Made by a program: the position numbers and the translations under genes. 64,000 nucleotides of DNA, from the NCBI GenBank assembly GCA_947072565.1, contig CAMTIM010000025.1, positions 18,987 through 82,986 of the forward strand. Reading direction: 5' to 3'. Shown in pieces: positions 1 through 10,002 of this stretch (position 1 is the first letter of the stretch; each line of letters starts with the position of its first letter). A model generated the notes under the pieces. It did not search any database. It was not told the DNA's origin and saw only the letters and a list, made by a program, of their open reading frames with translations. This DNA is from an uncultured Peptostreptococcaceae bacterium (lineage in GTDB: Bacteria > Bacillota > Clostridia > Peptostreptococcales > Peptostreptococcaceae).

Positions 1-538
1 ATATATCTACGTCTGGGTGATATTTTTGAACTTCTGCTATACCTTCTGGAGCCGCAACTAAATTAACTAACTTTATAGAGTTAGCTCCTCTAGTTTTAAG
101 CACGTCTATAGCAGCTATAGCTGATCCTCCTGTAGCAAGCATTGGATCCACTACTATCATTTCTCTTTCTTCTATATCTTGAGGAAGCTTACAGTAGTAT
201 TCTACTGGTTGTAAAGTTTCAGGATCTCTATATAATCCTACATGTCCAACTTTAGCTGCTGGAATTAAACTTACTAATCCATCTACCATTCCAAGTCCAG
301 CTCTTAATATAGGAACTATTCCTAATTTTTTACCAGCTATAACCTTAGATGTTGCCTTAACTACTGGTGTTTCTATTTCGATGTCTTCTAATTGTACATC
401 TCTTGTTATTTCATATCCCATTAACATAGTTATTTCTGTTAAAAGTTCTCTGAAATCCTTAGAACCAGTGTTTTTGTCCCTCATTAATGTTAACTTATGT
501 TGTATTAATGGATGATCTGTTATTATTACTTTACTCAT
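1..538 (-). CDS. upp: Uracil phosphoribosyltransferase, partial (3' end beyond window)
   Basis: Salvage enzyme joining uracil and PRPP to give UMP in the cytoplasm. Reading the minus strand from the ATG at 538 gives [20 protein letters not shown], the standard Upp N-terminus. Further in are the [12 protein letters not shown] segment and the PRPP-binding loop [17 protein letters not shown]. About 179 codons are present, and the last 30 or so, including the uracil-binding C-terminus, lie left of base 1. It sits 13 bp downstream of rpiB and is probably cotranscribed with it. Identification is secure; only the end is missing. Confidence 0.96.
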   Translation of the reverse strand, partial: MSKVIITDHPLIQHKLTLMRDKNTGSKDFRELLTEITMLMGYEITRDVQLEDIEIETPVVKATSKVIAGKKLGIVPILRAGLGMVDGLVSLIPAAKVGHVGLYRDPETLQPVEYYCKLPQDIEEREMIVVDPMLATGGSAIAAIDVLKTRGANSIKLVNLVAAPEGIAEVQKYHPDVDI

Positions 539-551
539 TTTTATTTTCCTC

Positions 552-1004
552 CTACTTACTGTGCTTCTTTTCTATTTCTTTTATCATATCAACTCTTTTA
601 GAGTGTCTATCGCCTTCAAATTCTGTGTTAATCCAAGATTCAACTATTTCTAAAGCTAATCCTCTTCCTAAAACTCTTTCTCCTAATGAAAGCATATTTG
701 CATCATTGTGAGCTTTAGACATCTTAGCTGAAAATACATCAGATACTACTGCACATCTTATTCCTGGAACCTTGTTAGCAGCTAAAGATATTCCTATCCC
801 TGTTCCACAGCAAAGTATACCATAGTCTACTTCTTTATTTACTACTGCGTCTGCAACTTTTTCTCCATATATAGGATAATCAACTGATTCTAGCGAATTA
901 TTAGGTCCAAAGTCAACATATTCGATTCCTTTTTCACTTAAATAATTTGCAATTTCTTTCTTTAGATTATACCCTCCATGGTCACTTCCTAGTCCTATTT
1001 TCAT
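552..1004 (-). CDS. rpiB: Ribose-5-phosphate isomerase B
   Basis: Interconverts ribose 5-phosphate and ribulose 5-phosphate in the pentose phosphate pathway. The 150-residue length is normal for the RpiB/LacAB family. Visible family marks are SDHGG near residues 7-11, the catalytic cysteine region CCGTGIG (Cys66, 65-71), and [13 protein letters not shown] after it. The ATG follows a good GGAGG ribosome site. The rpiB-upp adjacency is also known from Bacillus, where the order is prfA, prmC, ywlC, rpiB, glyA, upp; glyA is absent here. A related sugar isomerase (LacAB type) is possible by family but unlikely in this context. Confidence 0.93.
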   Translation of the reverse strand: MKIGLGSDHGGYNLKKEIANYLSEKGIEYVDFGPNNSLESVDYPIYGEKVADAVVNKEVDYGILCCGTGIGISLAANKVPGIRCAVVSDVFSAKMSKAHNDANMLSLGERVLGRGLALEIVESWINTEFEGDRHSKRVDMIKEIEKKHSK

Positions 1005-1062
1005 GTATGTAGCCCTCCATTTTATATTATAATATATTTAGGCATATATTTACCAGTAAATA

Positions 1063-2103
1063 TTATGCTTTTATTACTTTATATCCAGCAGATTTAAGAA
1101 GTCTATTCATTATAGCTTGACCCAATCCAGTAGACTCAAATTCTTCAGAATATACTACATCTATATTCTGTTTATCCATTTGTATTAAAGTATCAAATAA
1201 TTTACTTGCTACTTCTTCTAAAGTATTTCCTAAAGATAAAACTTCACAGTTATATTTATGTTTATTTTTATCTAAACACATTACTCCTGTAGTTAATCCA
1301 TTTTTAGTATTTGCTTCAATCAAGTTATTAATTTTTATTATAACATTTTCTTGCCTTCCTGACACTATATAAACATCTGCATCAGGAGAATAATGAGTGT
1401 ATTTCATACCAGGAGCTTTTGCTTTTTTGTTATCTTCTTTTTTAGCTAGAGATGGATCTATATCCACTTTGCCAATTACACATTCTAAATTTTCTTTTGT
1501 TATACTCCCTGGCCTTAATATCATAGGAATATCTCCTGTAAGATCTATAACCGTTGACTCTATTCCAAAATTACTATCTCCACCCAATACAATACCACTT
1601 ACTCTACCATCCATTTGTTCTTGAACATGATTAGCCTTAGTAGGAGATGGTCGTCCTGATATATTAGCTGAAGGAGCTGCTATTGGAACGCCTGATTGTT
1701 TTATTATTTGTCTTGCTATTTTATGTGAAGGCATTCTTATAGCAACTGTATCTAATCCACCACTAGTTGTTTTAGGTACTATTTCTTTTTTGTTTAAAAT
1801 TATAGTTATAGGACCTGGCCAAAACTTTTCCATTATAATTTCTGCTTTTTCATTTATGTCCTTAGCTAAATCATATACTTCTTCTTTATTATAAATATGT
1901 ACTATAAGCGGATTATCACTAGGTCTTCCTTTAGCTTCATATATTTTTTTAACTGCATTTTCATCTAGTGCATTTGCACCTAAACCATAAACTGTTTCTG
2001 TAGGAAATATAACAGTTTTTCCTTCACTTAATAGTTTAGAATGTTTTTTTAACTCTTTTAGATCTATGTTATTCACATCAATATTACTTATAATAGTTTT
2101 CAT
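1063..2103 (-). CDS. tsaC: Threonylcarbamoyl-AMP synthase, long Sua5 type
   Basis: Makes threonylcarbamoyl-AMP from threonine, bicarbonate and ATP for the t6A37 modification of ANN-decoding tRNAs. The YrdC domain fills the first 200 residues with FPTETVYGLG, KGRPSDNP (about 58-65) and PSANISGRPSPT. A C-terminal Sua5 domain follows, giving about 346 residues, so this is the Sua5 rather than the short TsaC form. I place the start at the ATG at 2103, because AAGTAGGT lies about 10 bases upstream. An in-frame ATG at 2124 has no ribosome site and nearly touches the stop of the upstream transporter. The symbol ywlC/sua5 is equally used. Confidence 0.93.
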   Translation of the reverse strand: MKTIISNIDVNNIDLKELKKHSKLLSEGKTVIFPTETVYGLGANALDENAVKKIYEAKGRPSDNPLIVHIYNKEEVYDLAKDINEKAEIIMEKFWPGPITIILNKKEIVPKTTSGGLDTVAIRMPSHKIARQIIKQSGVPIAAPSANISGRPSPTKANHVQEQMDGRVSGIVLGGDSNFGIESTVIDLTGDIPMILRPGSITKENLECVIGKVDIDPSLAKKEDNKKAKAPGMKYTHYSPDADVYIVSGRQENVIIKINNLIEANTKNGLTTGVMCLDKNKHKYNCEVLSLGNTLEEVASKLFDTLIQMDKQNIDVVYSEEFESTGLGQAIMNRLLKSAGYKVIKA

Positions 2104-2131
2104 CTTATGTTTACCTACTTTCATTCTTAGT

Positions 2132-2812
2132 TTAGATGCAATTTACAATAATCGTTCCAACTAAAAAACCAATTATGCAATATAGGCTTCTTGATTTTGG
2201 AAATATTTCCTCTAAAACAACATACATCATTGTACCTGCTGCCATAGCTAAAAATACTCCTATTAACGAACTAAAAGTTCCTCCAAAATAAGCACCTAAA
2301 AAGCTACCTATTCCCATAGGCACACCTGCTATTATTGTAAATAAAATCACTTTTGAAATTTTCATTTTGGTTCCTACTAAACTTAATGCCATAGCTAGTC
2401 CTTCTGGTATATTGTGTATACCAATGACTATTGCAAGTGTCATTCCTAAAGACTCTGTAGACATAAAAGAAGAACCTATAGCCAATCCTTCTGGTAAATT
2501 ATGAAGTAGTATACTTATAAATATAAGATAACCAGACTTCATTTCTCTTGATACATCTAATTTAGTTTTTATGTACATAGTTAATAATACACCTAAAAAA
2601 GTGAATATTACCGTGTAAAATACTCCCATTTGTACCATAGATTCTTTCATTAAATCAAAAACAACTACAGCTAGCATTATCCCACCAGATAGTCCCATAA
2701 AAAAGTGTAGATATTTGTCCACATTTTTTCTAAAAACTGCTGATATAACGCCTCCAACACCTGTTCCTATGACACCTGCTAAAAGACCAATTAATGTTAT
2801 TCTAAGTATCAT
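2132..2812 (-). CDS. ZIP-family divalent metal transporter
   Basis: An integral membrane protein of 226 residues with about eight hydrophobic segments. It carries the two hallmark ZIP metal-site motifs HNLPEG (104-109) and HNIPEG (133-138) in adjacent helices, which form the binuclear metal centre in this family. It most likely imports zinc or another divalent cation (ZupT/GufA type); the actual substrate cannot be read from sequence. The ATG follows AAAGGGGGAAGTT. It lies between prfA and tsaC with a terminator upstream of it, so it probably starts its own small unit with tsaC. Confidence 0.88.
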   Translation of the reverse strand: MILRITLIGLLAGVIGTGVGGVISAVFRKNVDKYLHFFMGLSGGIMLAVVVFDLMKESMVQMGVFYTVIFTFLGVLLTMYIKTKLDVSREMKSGYLIFISILLHNLPEGLAIGSSFMSTESLGMTLAIVIGIHNIPEGLAMALSLVGTKMKISKVILFTIIAGVPMGIGSFLGAYFGGTFSSLIGVFLAMAAGTMMYVVLEEIFPKSRSLYCIIGFLVGTIIVNCI

Positions 2813-2923
2813 AACTTCCCCCTTTAATCATCTATATTCAATTATATACATGATTAATTTATAACATTCCCTAAAGTTTATATAATGAAGTATTTTATAG
2901 GAAAATTTCTAAACTCTACAGAA

Positions 2924-2946
2924 AAATCCCTAATTAATAGGGATTT
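2924..2946 (-). terminator. Rho-independent terminator after prfA
   Basis: On the minus strand a 7-bp stem AAATCCC/GGGATTT with a nine-base loop is followed by TTTCTG, overlapping the last codon of prfA. It separates the prfA operon from the ZIP transporter gene. Confidence 0.75.
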
Positions 2947-4009
2947 ATATTGCTGACATCTTTTCAGTTTGATCAACAGTGATTAAAGCATCTAACATTT
3001 CGTCAAGATCTCCATCTAAGTATGAATCTAACTTATATAATGTTAAGTTTATTCTATGATCACTTACTCTTCCTTGAGGGAAGTTGTAAGTTCTTATTCT
3101 CTCAGATCTATCACCTGTACCAACTTGACTCTTTCTGTCAGCTGCTATATCTTTATTTTGATCTGCTAATGCTTTATCTTGAAGTCTAGCTTTTAATACT
3201 TTTAAAGCTTGCTCTTTATTTTTTAATTGAGACTTTCCATCTTGACAAGATACTACTTCACCTGTAGGTATATGAGTTATTCTAACTGCAGAGTCAGTAG
3301 TATTAACACTTTGACCACCATTTCCTGAAGAACGGAAAACATCTATTCTTAAATCATTTGCATTTATTTCGACTTCTACATCTTGCACTTCTGGTAAAAC
3401 AGCAACTGTTGCAGTTGATGTATGGATTCTTCCACCTGATTCAGTAGCAGGTATTCTTTGAACTCTATGAACTCCTGACTCATACTTAAGTCTTGAGTAT
3501 GCACCTTTACCTTTTATTAGGAAAGATACCTCTTTATATCCACCAACTCCAGTATCACTAGCAGTTAATAATTCCATTTTCCATCTTCTTCTCTCAGCAT
3601 ATCTAGAATACATTCTAAATAAACTTCCTGCGAATAAAGCTGCTTCATCTCCACCAGCTCCACCTCTTATCTCAACTATAACGTTCTTGTCATCATTAGG
3701 ATCCTTAGGTAATAATAATATTTTAAGTTCTGCTTCTAATGGTTCTACTTTTTCTTCCATTTCAGATAGTTCCATTTTAGCTAACTCTCTTAATTCTTCG
3801 TCAGATTCTTCTTGTAGTATTTCCTTTGAATCTTTTATATTATTTAATACATCTGTATACTCTCTGTACTTCATTACTATAGGCTCTAAATCAGATTGTT
3901 CTTTCATGTATTTTTGCCAAACTTTTTGATCATTTATTATTTCTGGGTTACTTATTTTTTCATTTAAATCTCTATATTTATCCTCTAATACTTCTAATTT
4001 TTTTAGCAT
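2945..4009 (-). CDS. prfA: Peptide chain release factor 1
   Basis: Class I release factor that reads UAA and UAG and triggers peptidyl-tRNA hydrolysis. Length is 354 residues, typical of RF1. The GGQ catalytic tripeptide is at 231-233 within [12 protein letters not shown], and the stop-codon-recognising PAT (187-189) identifies RF1 rather than RF2. No frameshift site is present, also as expected for RF1. A strong GAGGTG ribosome site precedes the ATG. It follows prmC, whose product methylates the GGQ glutamine, a conserved pairing. Confidence 0.97.
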   Translation of the reverse strand: MLKKLEVLEDKYRDLNEKISNPEIINDQKVWQKYMKEQSDLEPIVMKYREYTDVLNNIKDSKEILQEESDEELRELAKMELSEMEEKVEPLEAELKILLLPKDPNDDKNVIVEIRGGAGGDEAALFAGSLFRMYSRYAERRRWKMELLTASDTGVGGYKEVSFLIKGKGAYSRLKYESGVHRVQRIPATESGGRIHTSTATVAVLPEVQDVEVEINANDLRIDVFRSSGNGGQSVNTTDSAVRITHIPTGEVVSCQDGKSQLKNKEQALKVLKARLQDKALADQNKDIAADRKSQVGTGDRSERIRTYNFPQGRVSDHRINLTLYKLDSYLDGDLDEMLDALITVDQTEKMSAI

Positions 4010-4053
4010 ACTTTTTCACCTCATCTATTGTATCATATCAATTTTTCATTATA

Positions 4054-4905
4054 TCATAGTTTAAACCCTATAACAACTCTATCAATGCCTTGAATATCCT
4101 TCTTAGTGTATATTTTTGTATACCCATTATTCTTCATAATATCTGAAACATCTTTAGCTTGATCATGACCAACTTCATACGCTAATATACCATCTTCTTT
4201 TAGATAAGATTTTGATTGATCTGTTATATCTCTATAAAAATCCAATCCATCAATTCCACCTTCTAGTGCATTGTATGGTTCATAATCTTTTACTTGTGTA
4301 TGTAGTGTATCCATATCTTTTTTAGGTATATATGGTGGGTTAGAAACTATTACATCAAATTTAATATTTTTATCTTTAATTGAACTAAATAAATCTGATT
4401 TAATAAACTCTATTTTATTATCAACGTCATTATTCATTGCATTTTTTTTACCAACTTCTAATGGTATATCAGATATATCCAAAGATTTAATAGTAGATTT
4501 TTCTATATATTTTGCTAAGCTCACAGTTATTGCTCCTGATCCTGTTCCTATATCTAGTATTTCTACTTCATCTTTATTTTTACAAAGTTCTATTATTTCT
4601 TCTACTAAAACTTCGGTATCTGGTCTTGGAATAAGGACTCCTTCCTTTACAAAAAAGTCTAATCCCATAAATTCTCTATTTCCAACTATATAAGCAACTG
4701 GCATCCCATTGATTCTATCTTTTATCATAGATAAAAATAAATTGTATTCATCATCACTCAATTCTTTATTTAAATTAATATGAATATAAATCCTATCTAC
4801 ATCACCAAGAGACTTTTGAAGAATAAGTTCTACATCTAGTCTTGGAGTATCACTTATTTCTTTAAGTTCTTCTGAGTATTTTATAATTATATCTTTTATC
4901 GTCAT
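4054..4905 (-). CDS. prmC: Release factor glutamine N5-methyltransferase
   Basis: S-adenosylmethionine-dependent enzyme that methylates the glutamine of the GGQ motif in release factors. An N-terminal helical release-factor-binding domain (1-80) precedes a Rossmann methyltransferase domain with the SAM loop DIGTGSG (118-124) and the active-site NPPY (189-192). The length of 283 residues is normal. It lies directly upstream of its substrate gene prfA and 17 bp after yqhQ, so the three genes look like one operon. Confidence 0.95.
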   Translation of the reverse strand: MTIKDIIIKYSEELKEISDTPRLDVELILQKSLGDVDRIYIHINLNKELSDDEYNLFLSMIKDRINGMPVAYIVGNREFMGLDFFVKEGVLIPRPDTEVLVEEIIELCKNKDEVEILDIGTGSGAITVSLAKYIEKSTIKSLDISDIPLEVGKKNAMNNDVDNKIEFIKSDLFSSIKDKNIKFDVIVSNPPYIPKKDMDTLHTQVKDYEPYNALEGGIDGLDFYRDITDQSKSYLKEDGILAYEVGHDQAKDVSDIMKNNGYTKIYTKKDIQGIDRVVIGFKL

Positions 4906-4921
4906 ATTATCTCCTCTATTG

Positions 4922-5821
4922 TTAATCTACTACTGCTTTTAATGCCGCTATTGCTACTTCTAATTGTTTATCATCTGGTTCTTTTGTTGTGAATTTTTGT
5001 AACATCATACCTGGATATGCTACAATTTTAGTTATTTTATTGTTATATTTCCCAAGAAATCTTATTATTTCGTAAGATATTCCCGCAACTATAGGTATAC
5101 ATACTATTCTCATTACTATCCTTATAATAGGATTTGGCCAACCAAAGAAAGAAAATAATATTATAGATGTAAACATAACTATAAACAAGAAATTAGTTCC
5201 ACATCTTGGGTGAAGTCTAGTAAACTTTCTTGCATGTTCTACTGTAAGCTCTTCTCCACTTTCATAGCAATGTATACTTTTGTGTTCCGCACCATGGTAT
5301 TGGAATACTCTTTCTATATCTTTACTCTTTGATATCAATACTATATACAAAAATAGAATACAAATTCTAATTACACCTTCTATTAGATTTAGTAACACGT
5401 CGCTATTCACTAATTTCGAAAATATACCTCCTACGGTTGTTGGAAATATTATAAATAATCCAGCTGATAATACAAATGCTATTAACATCGATATAGCTAT
5501 CATTGCATCATTTGCTTTATCCTTAAATATTTTTTTTATAAATTTATCAAAAGCATCTTCTTCGTTTTCATCTTCATCTAAAAAAAACTCCGATGAGAAA
5601 TTCAAACTCTTAATTCCTTCTATCATTGTTTCAATTAATACAAACGACCCTCTTAGAAAAGGAATTTTATCTATATTCTTCTCATTTATCCAACTTTTTA
5701 TTTTATTTTTTTTTACAACTATTTCTCCATCACTTTTTCTTACAGCAATTGCTCTTTTATTTTTAGATTGCATCATAACACCTTCAATTACAGCTTGACC
5801 ACCTACAGATTGTTTCTTCAT
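4922..5821 (-). CDS. yqhQ: YqhQ-like DUF1385 membrane protein
   Basis: Member of the DUF1385 family, opening with GGQAVIEGVMM and holding the conserved block FQYHGAEHKSIHCYE around residues 174-190, rich in His, Glu and Cys. A second conserved stretch is HPRCGTNFL. Three to five hydrophobic segments place it in the membrane. No biochemical role is known to me; the His/Cys pattern would suit metal binding or catalysis at the membrane face, which is inference. It is the first gene of a yqhQ-prmC-prfA unit, preceded by AAAGAGGTG. Confidence 0.88.
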   Translation of the reverse strand: MKKQSVGGQAVIEGVMMQSKNKRAIAVRKSDGEIVVKKNKIKSWINEKNIDKIPFLRGSFVLIETMIEGIKSLNFSSEFFLDEDENEEDAFDKFIKKIFKDKANDAMIAISMLIAFVLSAGLFIIFPTTVGGIFSKLVNSDVLLNLIEGVIRICILFLYIVLISKSKDIERVFQYHGAEHKSIHCYESGEELTVEHARKFTRLHPRCGTNFLFIVMFTSIILFSFFGWPNPIIRIVMRIVCIPIVAGISYEIIRFLGKYNNKITKIVAYPGMMLQKFTTKEPDDKQLEVAIAALKAVVD

Positions 5822-5873
5822 GCACTCACCTCTTTAAATTCAAACTTTTACTATCTATATTTTATTATAATAC

Positions 5874-5907
5874 AAAAACACCCCTTAAAGTAAAACTTTA
5901 AAGGGTA
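5874..5907 (-). terminator. Terminator downstream of tdk
   Basis: Minus-strand stem CCCTTTAAAG/CTTTAAGGGG with a five-base loop is followed by TGTTTTTG. It ends the tdk transcript before yqhQ. Confidence 0.8.
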
Positions 5908-5924
5908 GGTTGATTATATTCAAA

Positions 5925-6509
5925 TTATTTTTTATCTTTATATACAACGTGACATTTTCTGCATCTAGCTTCATAGCTTTCTACTGCCCCTACTTGTATT
6001 ATAGGATCATCATATCTTGCTGGCTCTCCATTAATTAATCTTTGTGATCTATTTGCTGGTTGACCACATACAGAACATATAGCTTGTATTTTATCAACAA
6101 ATTCCGCAACAGCTAAAAGATTTGGTGTTGGACCAAAAGGCTCTCCTTTAAAATCCATATCTAACCCTGCAGCTATTACTCTTATTCCTTTGTCAGCTAA
6201 ATCCATAGCTATTTCCACGATTTCTTCATCAAAGAATTGAACTTCATCTATACCTACAACTTGCGTCTTACTATCTATAAAATTATATATCTCTTTTGCA
6301 CTATTAATAGGTATGGCATTAACGCTGTCTCCACTATGAGAAACAACATCTTCTACACTATATCTATTATCTATTTTAGGCTTAAATACAACAATATTTT
6401 GCTTTGCTATTCTAGCTCTTTTTATTCTTCTTATTAGTTCCTCACTCTTACCACTATACATCGGTCCTATTACAACTTCTATGTATCCGTGATTGACCGG
6501 TCTATACAT
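5925..6509 (-). CDS. tdk: Thymidine kinase, type II (zinc-binding)
   Basis: Phosphorylates thymidine to dTMP in pyrimidine salvage. The 194 residues match the TK1-like bacterial family. The P-loop GPMYSGKS is at 15-22, the Walker B/lasso region VGIDEVQFF at about 85-93, and structural zinc is bound by CxxC pairs at Cys145/Cys148 and Cys183/Cys186. The ATG at 6509 is preceded by TAGGGGGT. The order rho, rpmE, tdk, prfA is conserved with Bacillus. Terminators flank the gene, so it may be transcribed alone. Confidence 0.96.
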   Translation of the reverse strand: MYRPVNHGYIEVVIGPMYSGKSEELIRRIKRARIAKQNIVVFKPKIDNRYSVEDVVSHSGDSVNAIPINSAKEIYNFIDSKTQVVGIDEVQFFDEEIVEIAMDLADKGIRVIAAGLDMDFKGEPFGPTPNLLAVAEFVDKIQAICSVCGQPANRSQRLINGEPARYDDPIIQVGAVESYEARCRKCHVVYKDKK

Positions 6510-6582
6510 GATTATTACCCCCTACTACTTAAAAATTTCTACATTTATGTCAATTTAATTAATTTCATCATGATTTATTTCA

Positions 6583-6610
6583 TTAAAATAGGAGTTGGCT
6601 GCCCAACTCC
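6583..6610 (-). terminator. Terminator downstream of rpmE
   Basis: Minus-strand stem GGAGTTGG/CCAACTCC with loop GCAG is followed by TATTTTAATG. It lies between rpmE and tdk. Confidence 0.75.
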
Positions 6611-6624
6611 ACATTTTATAAAGA

Positions 6625-6825
6625 TTAGTCTATTTTGAATCTCTTCTTGAACTTGTCTATTCTTCCACCAGCTTCTATATTCTTTTGCTTTCCAGTATAG
6701 AAAGGATGGCATTCAGAACATATTTCTATTTTTATCTCGTCCTTAACAGAACCAGCTTGGAATGTGTTTCCACAAGCACAACGTACTTCTACAGCTTCGT
6801 ATTTTGGTTGTATATCCTTTTGCAT
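6625..6825 (-). CDS. rpmE: 50S ribosomal protein L31, zinc-containing type
   Basis: Small ribosomal protein of 66 residues in the central protuberance of the large subunit. It retains zinc-ribbon cysteines (RCACG and [13 protein letters not shown]), so it is the C+ paralogue used under zinc-replete conditions; C- paralogues lack them. I choose the ATG at 6825, which has AAGAGGTGAATAGA in front; an in-frame GTG three codons upstream is part of that ribosome site. It follows rho, as in Bacillus. Confidence 0.95.
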   Translation of the reverse strand: MQKDIQPKYEAVEVRCACGNTFQAGSVKDEIKIEICSECHPFYTGKQKNIEAGGRIDKFKKRFKID

Positions 6826-6942
6826 TCTATTCACCTCTTCTCTTTATTTTATAAATTAATTATATTAATTTTTCATTTTGCATTATCAACTACACCATTA
6901 TAACATAAGTTTTTTATCGGTACAAGCAGTTTTTCTATTACT

Positions 6943-8502
6943 TTAAAGTGCTTTTATTGATTTTATGAATTCATCATTATTTCTAGTTCTCTTAAGTAAT
7001 TCGATTACTTTATCTGTAACTTCTAGTACTGAATTATTACTCATTTCTCTTCTTAATCTCCAAAGAGCAGTCTTTTCTTCATCAGTAAGTAATAAGTCTT
7101 CTCTTCTAGTTCCAGACTTGTATATGTCTACTGCAGGGAATATTCTTTTTTCTGCTAATTTTCTATCTAAGTTTAATTCCATGTTACCTGTACCTTTAAA
7201 TTCTTCAAAAATTACATCATCCATTCTAGAACCAGTTTCTACTAATCCAGTAGCTAGTATCGTAAGTGAACCGCCACCTCTTATGTTTCTTGCTGCTCCA
7301 AAGAATTTCTTAGGGCCATGAAGTGCTCCTGGATCAAGACCTCCTGATAAAGTTCTACCAGTTGGAGATATAGTTAAATTGTAAGCTCTTGCAAGCCTTG
7401 TTATACTATCTAGTAATATAACAACATCTTTACCATGTTCAACTAATCTTTGAGCTCTGTTTAAAACCATTTCTGCTACTTTAACATGGTGACTTGATAC
7501 TTGGTCAAATGTTGAATATATAACATCTCCATTTATTGATTCTCTCATATCTGTAACTTCTTCTGGTCTTTCGTCTATAAGAAGTACTATTAACTCAACA
7601 TCAGGATGATTTTTAGCTATACTGTTTGCAACATTTTTAAGAAGACTTGTTTTACCTGCCTTAGGAGGCGCAACTATTAATCCCCTTTGACCTTTACCTA
7701 TAGGAGATACTAAATCTATAAGTCTTGTAGCTATATCATTTTGACTTCTTTCTAATGTCAATCTTTCTTCCGGATAAATTGGTGTTAATAATTCAAATGC
7801 TTTCCTTTGTATTGCAGTTTCTGGATTTTCATCATTTACCTTTTGAACATATAAAAGAGCTCTAAACTTCTCCCCTGTTTTAGGATGTCTAGTTATACCT
7901 TTTATTTTATCACCTGTCTTCATATTAAATCTTCTTATTTGAGACGGAGATACATATACATCATTTTCTGTTGATAAATAATTTGAACCTCTTAAGAAAC
8001 CAAATCCATCAGGTAAAATTTCAAGAACCCCCATTACCTCATCTTCTTTAGATGTATTAAACTCATCTACTATCTTAGATTCATCTACAGGTTTTGGAGC
8101 ATAATACGGTTTATTGTTTCTTCCATTAGAAGTATTATTAAAAGTTCTGTTTTCGCCAGTTTTAACGTATTTGTTTTCAGTAGTTCTTGAATTATTTTGA
8201 TTTTCATTTTCTTTTTTTTCATAAGGTTTTACATAAGTCTTATTCTCTGGTTTTTTATCTAATTGTTTATATTGTGCAACTTTATTCTGTGAAATAATAA
8301 CATTTTGTTCTTTAACTTCTTCTCTTTTGCTAGTTTTCTCTTTTTCTATGTGATTATTCTTAGAATTTTCATTAATAATTTCAATTAGTTCACTTTTTTT
8401 ATATTTAGTTATAGATTTTATACCTAACTCTTTAGCTATCTCTTTTAATTGTGGCAATGTTTTGCTACTTAATTCATTCAATGTTTTCTCATTTAAATTC
8501 AA
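6943..8502 (-). CDS. rho: Transcription termination factor Rho with extended linker
   Basis: Hexameric RNA-dependent ATPase that ends transcripts. Of its 519 residues, 1-45 are the Rho_N helical domain. Residues about 46-150 are a low-complexity insert rich in Asn, Lys and Glu. An RNA-binding cold-shock-like domain follows ([16 protein letters not shown], about 157-172). The RecA-like ATPase has Walker [10 protein letters not shown] (about 278-286) and Walker [16 protein letters not shown]. The start is a TTG at 8502 after a perfect GAGGAGG; no better in-frame start with a ribosome site exists. The insert makes it about 100 residues longer than E. coli Rho, as in many Clostridia. Confidence 0.95.
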   Translation of the reverse strand: MNLNEKTLNELSSKTLPQLKEIAKELGIKSITKYKKSELIEIINENSKNNHIEKEKTSKREEVKEQNVIISQNKVAQYKQLDKKPENKTYVKPYEKKENENQNNSRTTENKYVKTGENRTFNNTSNGRNNKPYYAPKPVDESKIVDEFNTSKEDEVMGVLEILPDGFGFLRGSNYLSTENDVYVSPSQIRRFNMKTGDKIKGITRHPKTGEKFRALLYVQKVNDENPETAIQRKAFELLTPIYPEERLTLERSQNDIATRLIDLVSPIGKGQRGLIVAPPKAGKTSLLKNVANSIAKNHPDVELIVLLIDERPEEVTDMRESINGDVIYSTFDQVSSHHVKVAEMVLNRAQRLVEHGKDVVILLDSITRLARAYNLTISPTGRTLSGGLDPGALHGPKKFFGAARNIRGGGSLTILATGLVETGSRMDDVIFEEFKGTGNMELNLDRKLAEKRIFPAVDIYKSGTRREDLLLTDEEKTALWRLRREMSNNSVLEVTDKVIELLKRTRNNDEFIKSIKAL

Positions 8503-8604
8503 AAAAAATCCTCCTCATCTATATATTATTTATATAAATTTCATTTATTATTTTAGGGAATTAAAGGTGTGAAAAAGAAAAGTTTTACTTTGCAATTAAT
8601 TCTA

Positions 8605-8634
8605 ATAATATCATTTCTACTGCACTACGGTCAA
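8605..8634 (-). promoter_or_regulatory. Sigma-A promoter of rho
   Basis: Minus-strand TTGACC (8634-8629), an 18-bp spacer, then TATTAT (8610-8605) preceded by TGA, an extended -10. The predicted start near 8598 gives a leader of about 95 bases before the TTG codon. The rest of the 8503-8816 interval is AT-rich and shows only this promoter and the terminator at its left end. Confidence 0.6.
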
Positions 8635-8761
8635 CAAATAAAAAAAGTAAACTATATATAAATAGAACATTAACTTTTATATAATATATATTATACATTT
8701 TTCACTTATTTTAAACTTAATTCTCTATTTTTTGTATAAAATTATAATTAAATCTATATGC

Positions 8762-8808
8762 AAAAAAACTATAAATCTAATCTTAAAGATCAGATTTATA
8801 GTTTTTTA
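8762..8808. terminator. Bidirectional terminator between rho promoter and glpX
   Basis: A long near-perfect stem (arms AAAACTATAAATCT and AGATTTATAGTTTT, inner stem ATCTT/AAGAT) has T-runs on both strands. It lies just downstream of the glpX stop. Confidence 0.8.
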
Positions 8809-8816
8809 ATTTAAAT

Positions 8817-9818
8817 TTATTCCATATTATATTTTTTCATTAATTCTACTAATATATCACTTTTATCTAAATTGTGTATAGCATCAACAAATCTTATTGT
8901 TCCTGTTTTTGCTCTCATTACTACTGATTGAGTTTTAGCTCTATCATTTCCTACTGGTATTACTCCTTTTAATAAATCACCTTCTGTTATACCTGTTGCA
9001 GCAAAGAATAATTCATCCCCTTTTGCTAAGTCATCTATGCTTAAAACTTTTTTTATATCTTCATCTGAGAATCCCATCTCATGACATCTTATTCTTTCTT
9101 GTTCACTTAATGGATATATTTGTGCTTGCATATCTCCGCCCATGCACTTTATTGCCGCTGCAGTTATTACACCTTCAGGGCCTCCACCTATTCCCATAAG
9201 CATATCTATTCCTGTTTCTTCAAAACAAGTTGCTATACCTGTTGCTACATCACCATCACCAAACATTTTTATTCTAGCCCCTAATTTTCTAGCAGCTTCA
9301 ACTATATCATCGTGTCTTTCTCTGTCTTGAACTGTTATAGTCATTTGAGTAGTTTTCTTTCCTAACGCCTTTGCTACATTTACTATATTTTCTTCATGAG
9401 TTTTATTTAAATCTATACTTCCCTTAGCTTTAGGTCCTACTACTATCTTTTTCATGTATGTATCTGGTGCATTTAACAAACTACCTTTTGATCCCATTGC
9501 TATTACCGATATCGCATTAGGAAGTCCCTTTGCTATTAATGTAGTTCCATCTAATGGATCTACTGCTATATCAACTTCCATACTTCCTTTTGTATTCATA
9601 CCTACTTTTTCACCGATATATAACATAGGAGCTTCGTCTAATTCTCCCTCTCCTATAACTACTTCCCCACTTATCTTAATTGATTCAAAAGCTCTTCTCA
9701 TAGCCTCAACTGCTGCTCCATCAGCACCATTTTTATCGCCTTTTCCCATAAATTGTGATGATACTAATGCCGCTGCTTCCGTTACCCTAACAAGTTCTAA
9801 TGCCAAATTTCTATCCAT
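8817..9818 (-). CDS. glpX: Fructose-1,6-bisphosphatase class II
   Basis: Dephosphorylates fructose 1,6-bisphosphate in gluconeogenesis. Its 333 residues match GlpX. Metal and substrate motifs are VIGEGELDEAPML (54-66), the Li-sensitive phosphatase signature DPLDGTT (87-93), and GIGGGPEGVITAAA. The ATG at 9818 has AAGGAGATGG upstream. In Bacillus glpX also lies next to rho. It has its own terminator and probably its own promoter in the 9819-9965 gap, although I could not pin a convincing one there. Confidence 0.95.
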   Translation of the reverse strand: MDRNLALELVRVTEAAALVSSQFMGKGDKNGADGAAVEAMRRAFESIKISGEVVIGEGELDEAPMLYIGEKVGMNTKGSMEVDIAVDPLDGTTLIAKGLPNAISVIAMGSKGSLLNAPDTYMKKIVVGPKAKGSIDLNKTHEENIVNVAKALGKKTTQMTITVQDRERHDDIVEAARKLGARIKMFGDGDVATGIATCFEETGIDMLMGIGGGPEGVITAAAIKCMGGDMQAQIYPLSEQERIRCHEMGFSDEDIKKVLSIDDLAKGDELFFAATGITEGDLLKGVIPVGNDRAKTQSVVMRAKTGTIRFVDAIHNLDKSDILVELMKKYNME

Positions 9819-9966
9819 AATATATCCATCTCCTTAGTTAGTCTTATTAATGAAAATTATATATTATATTTGTTAATTAGTAAACATATATATGTATATT
9901 TATTAATTAGTGTATTACATTAGTTTATTTTAACCATATAGTATGATTATATATTTTATTAAGCAT

Positions 9967-9995
9967 AAAAAAACTAGTCTTTATTAAAAGACTAG
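9967..9995 (-). terminator. Terminator after the 37-codon gene and galU
   Basis: Minus-strand stem CTAGTC/GACTAG with a ten-base loop is followed by seven T residues. Confidence 0.8.
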
Positions 9996-10002
9996 CTTTA
10001 AT

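Noticed and set aside
1045..1075. Terminator after tsaC
   Set aside because: A stem GCATAATATTTAC/GTAAATATATGC exists but no T-run follows on the minus strand, so it was not listed.
5280..5798. A 172-codon plus-strand frame opposite yqhQ
   Set aside because: It is antisense to a well-conserved gene, has no ribosome site, and its composition is what AT-rich antisense frames give. The same applies to 41879-42367 opposite glmU.
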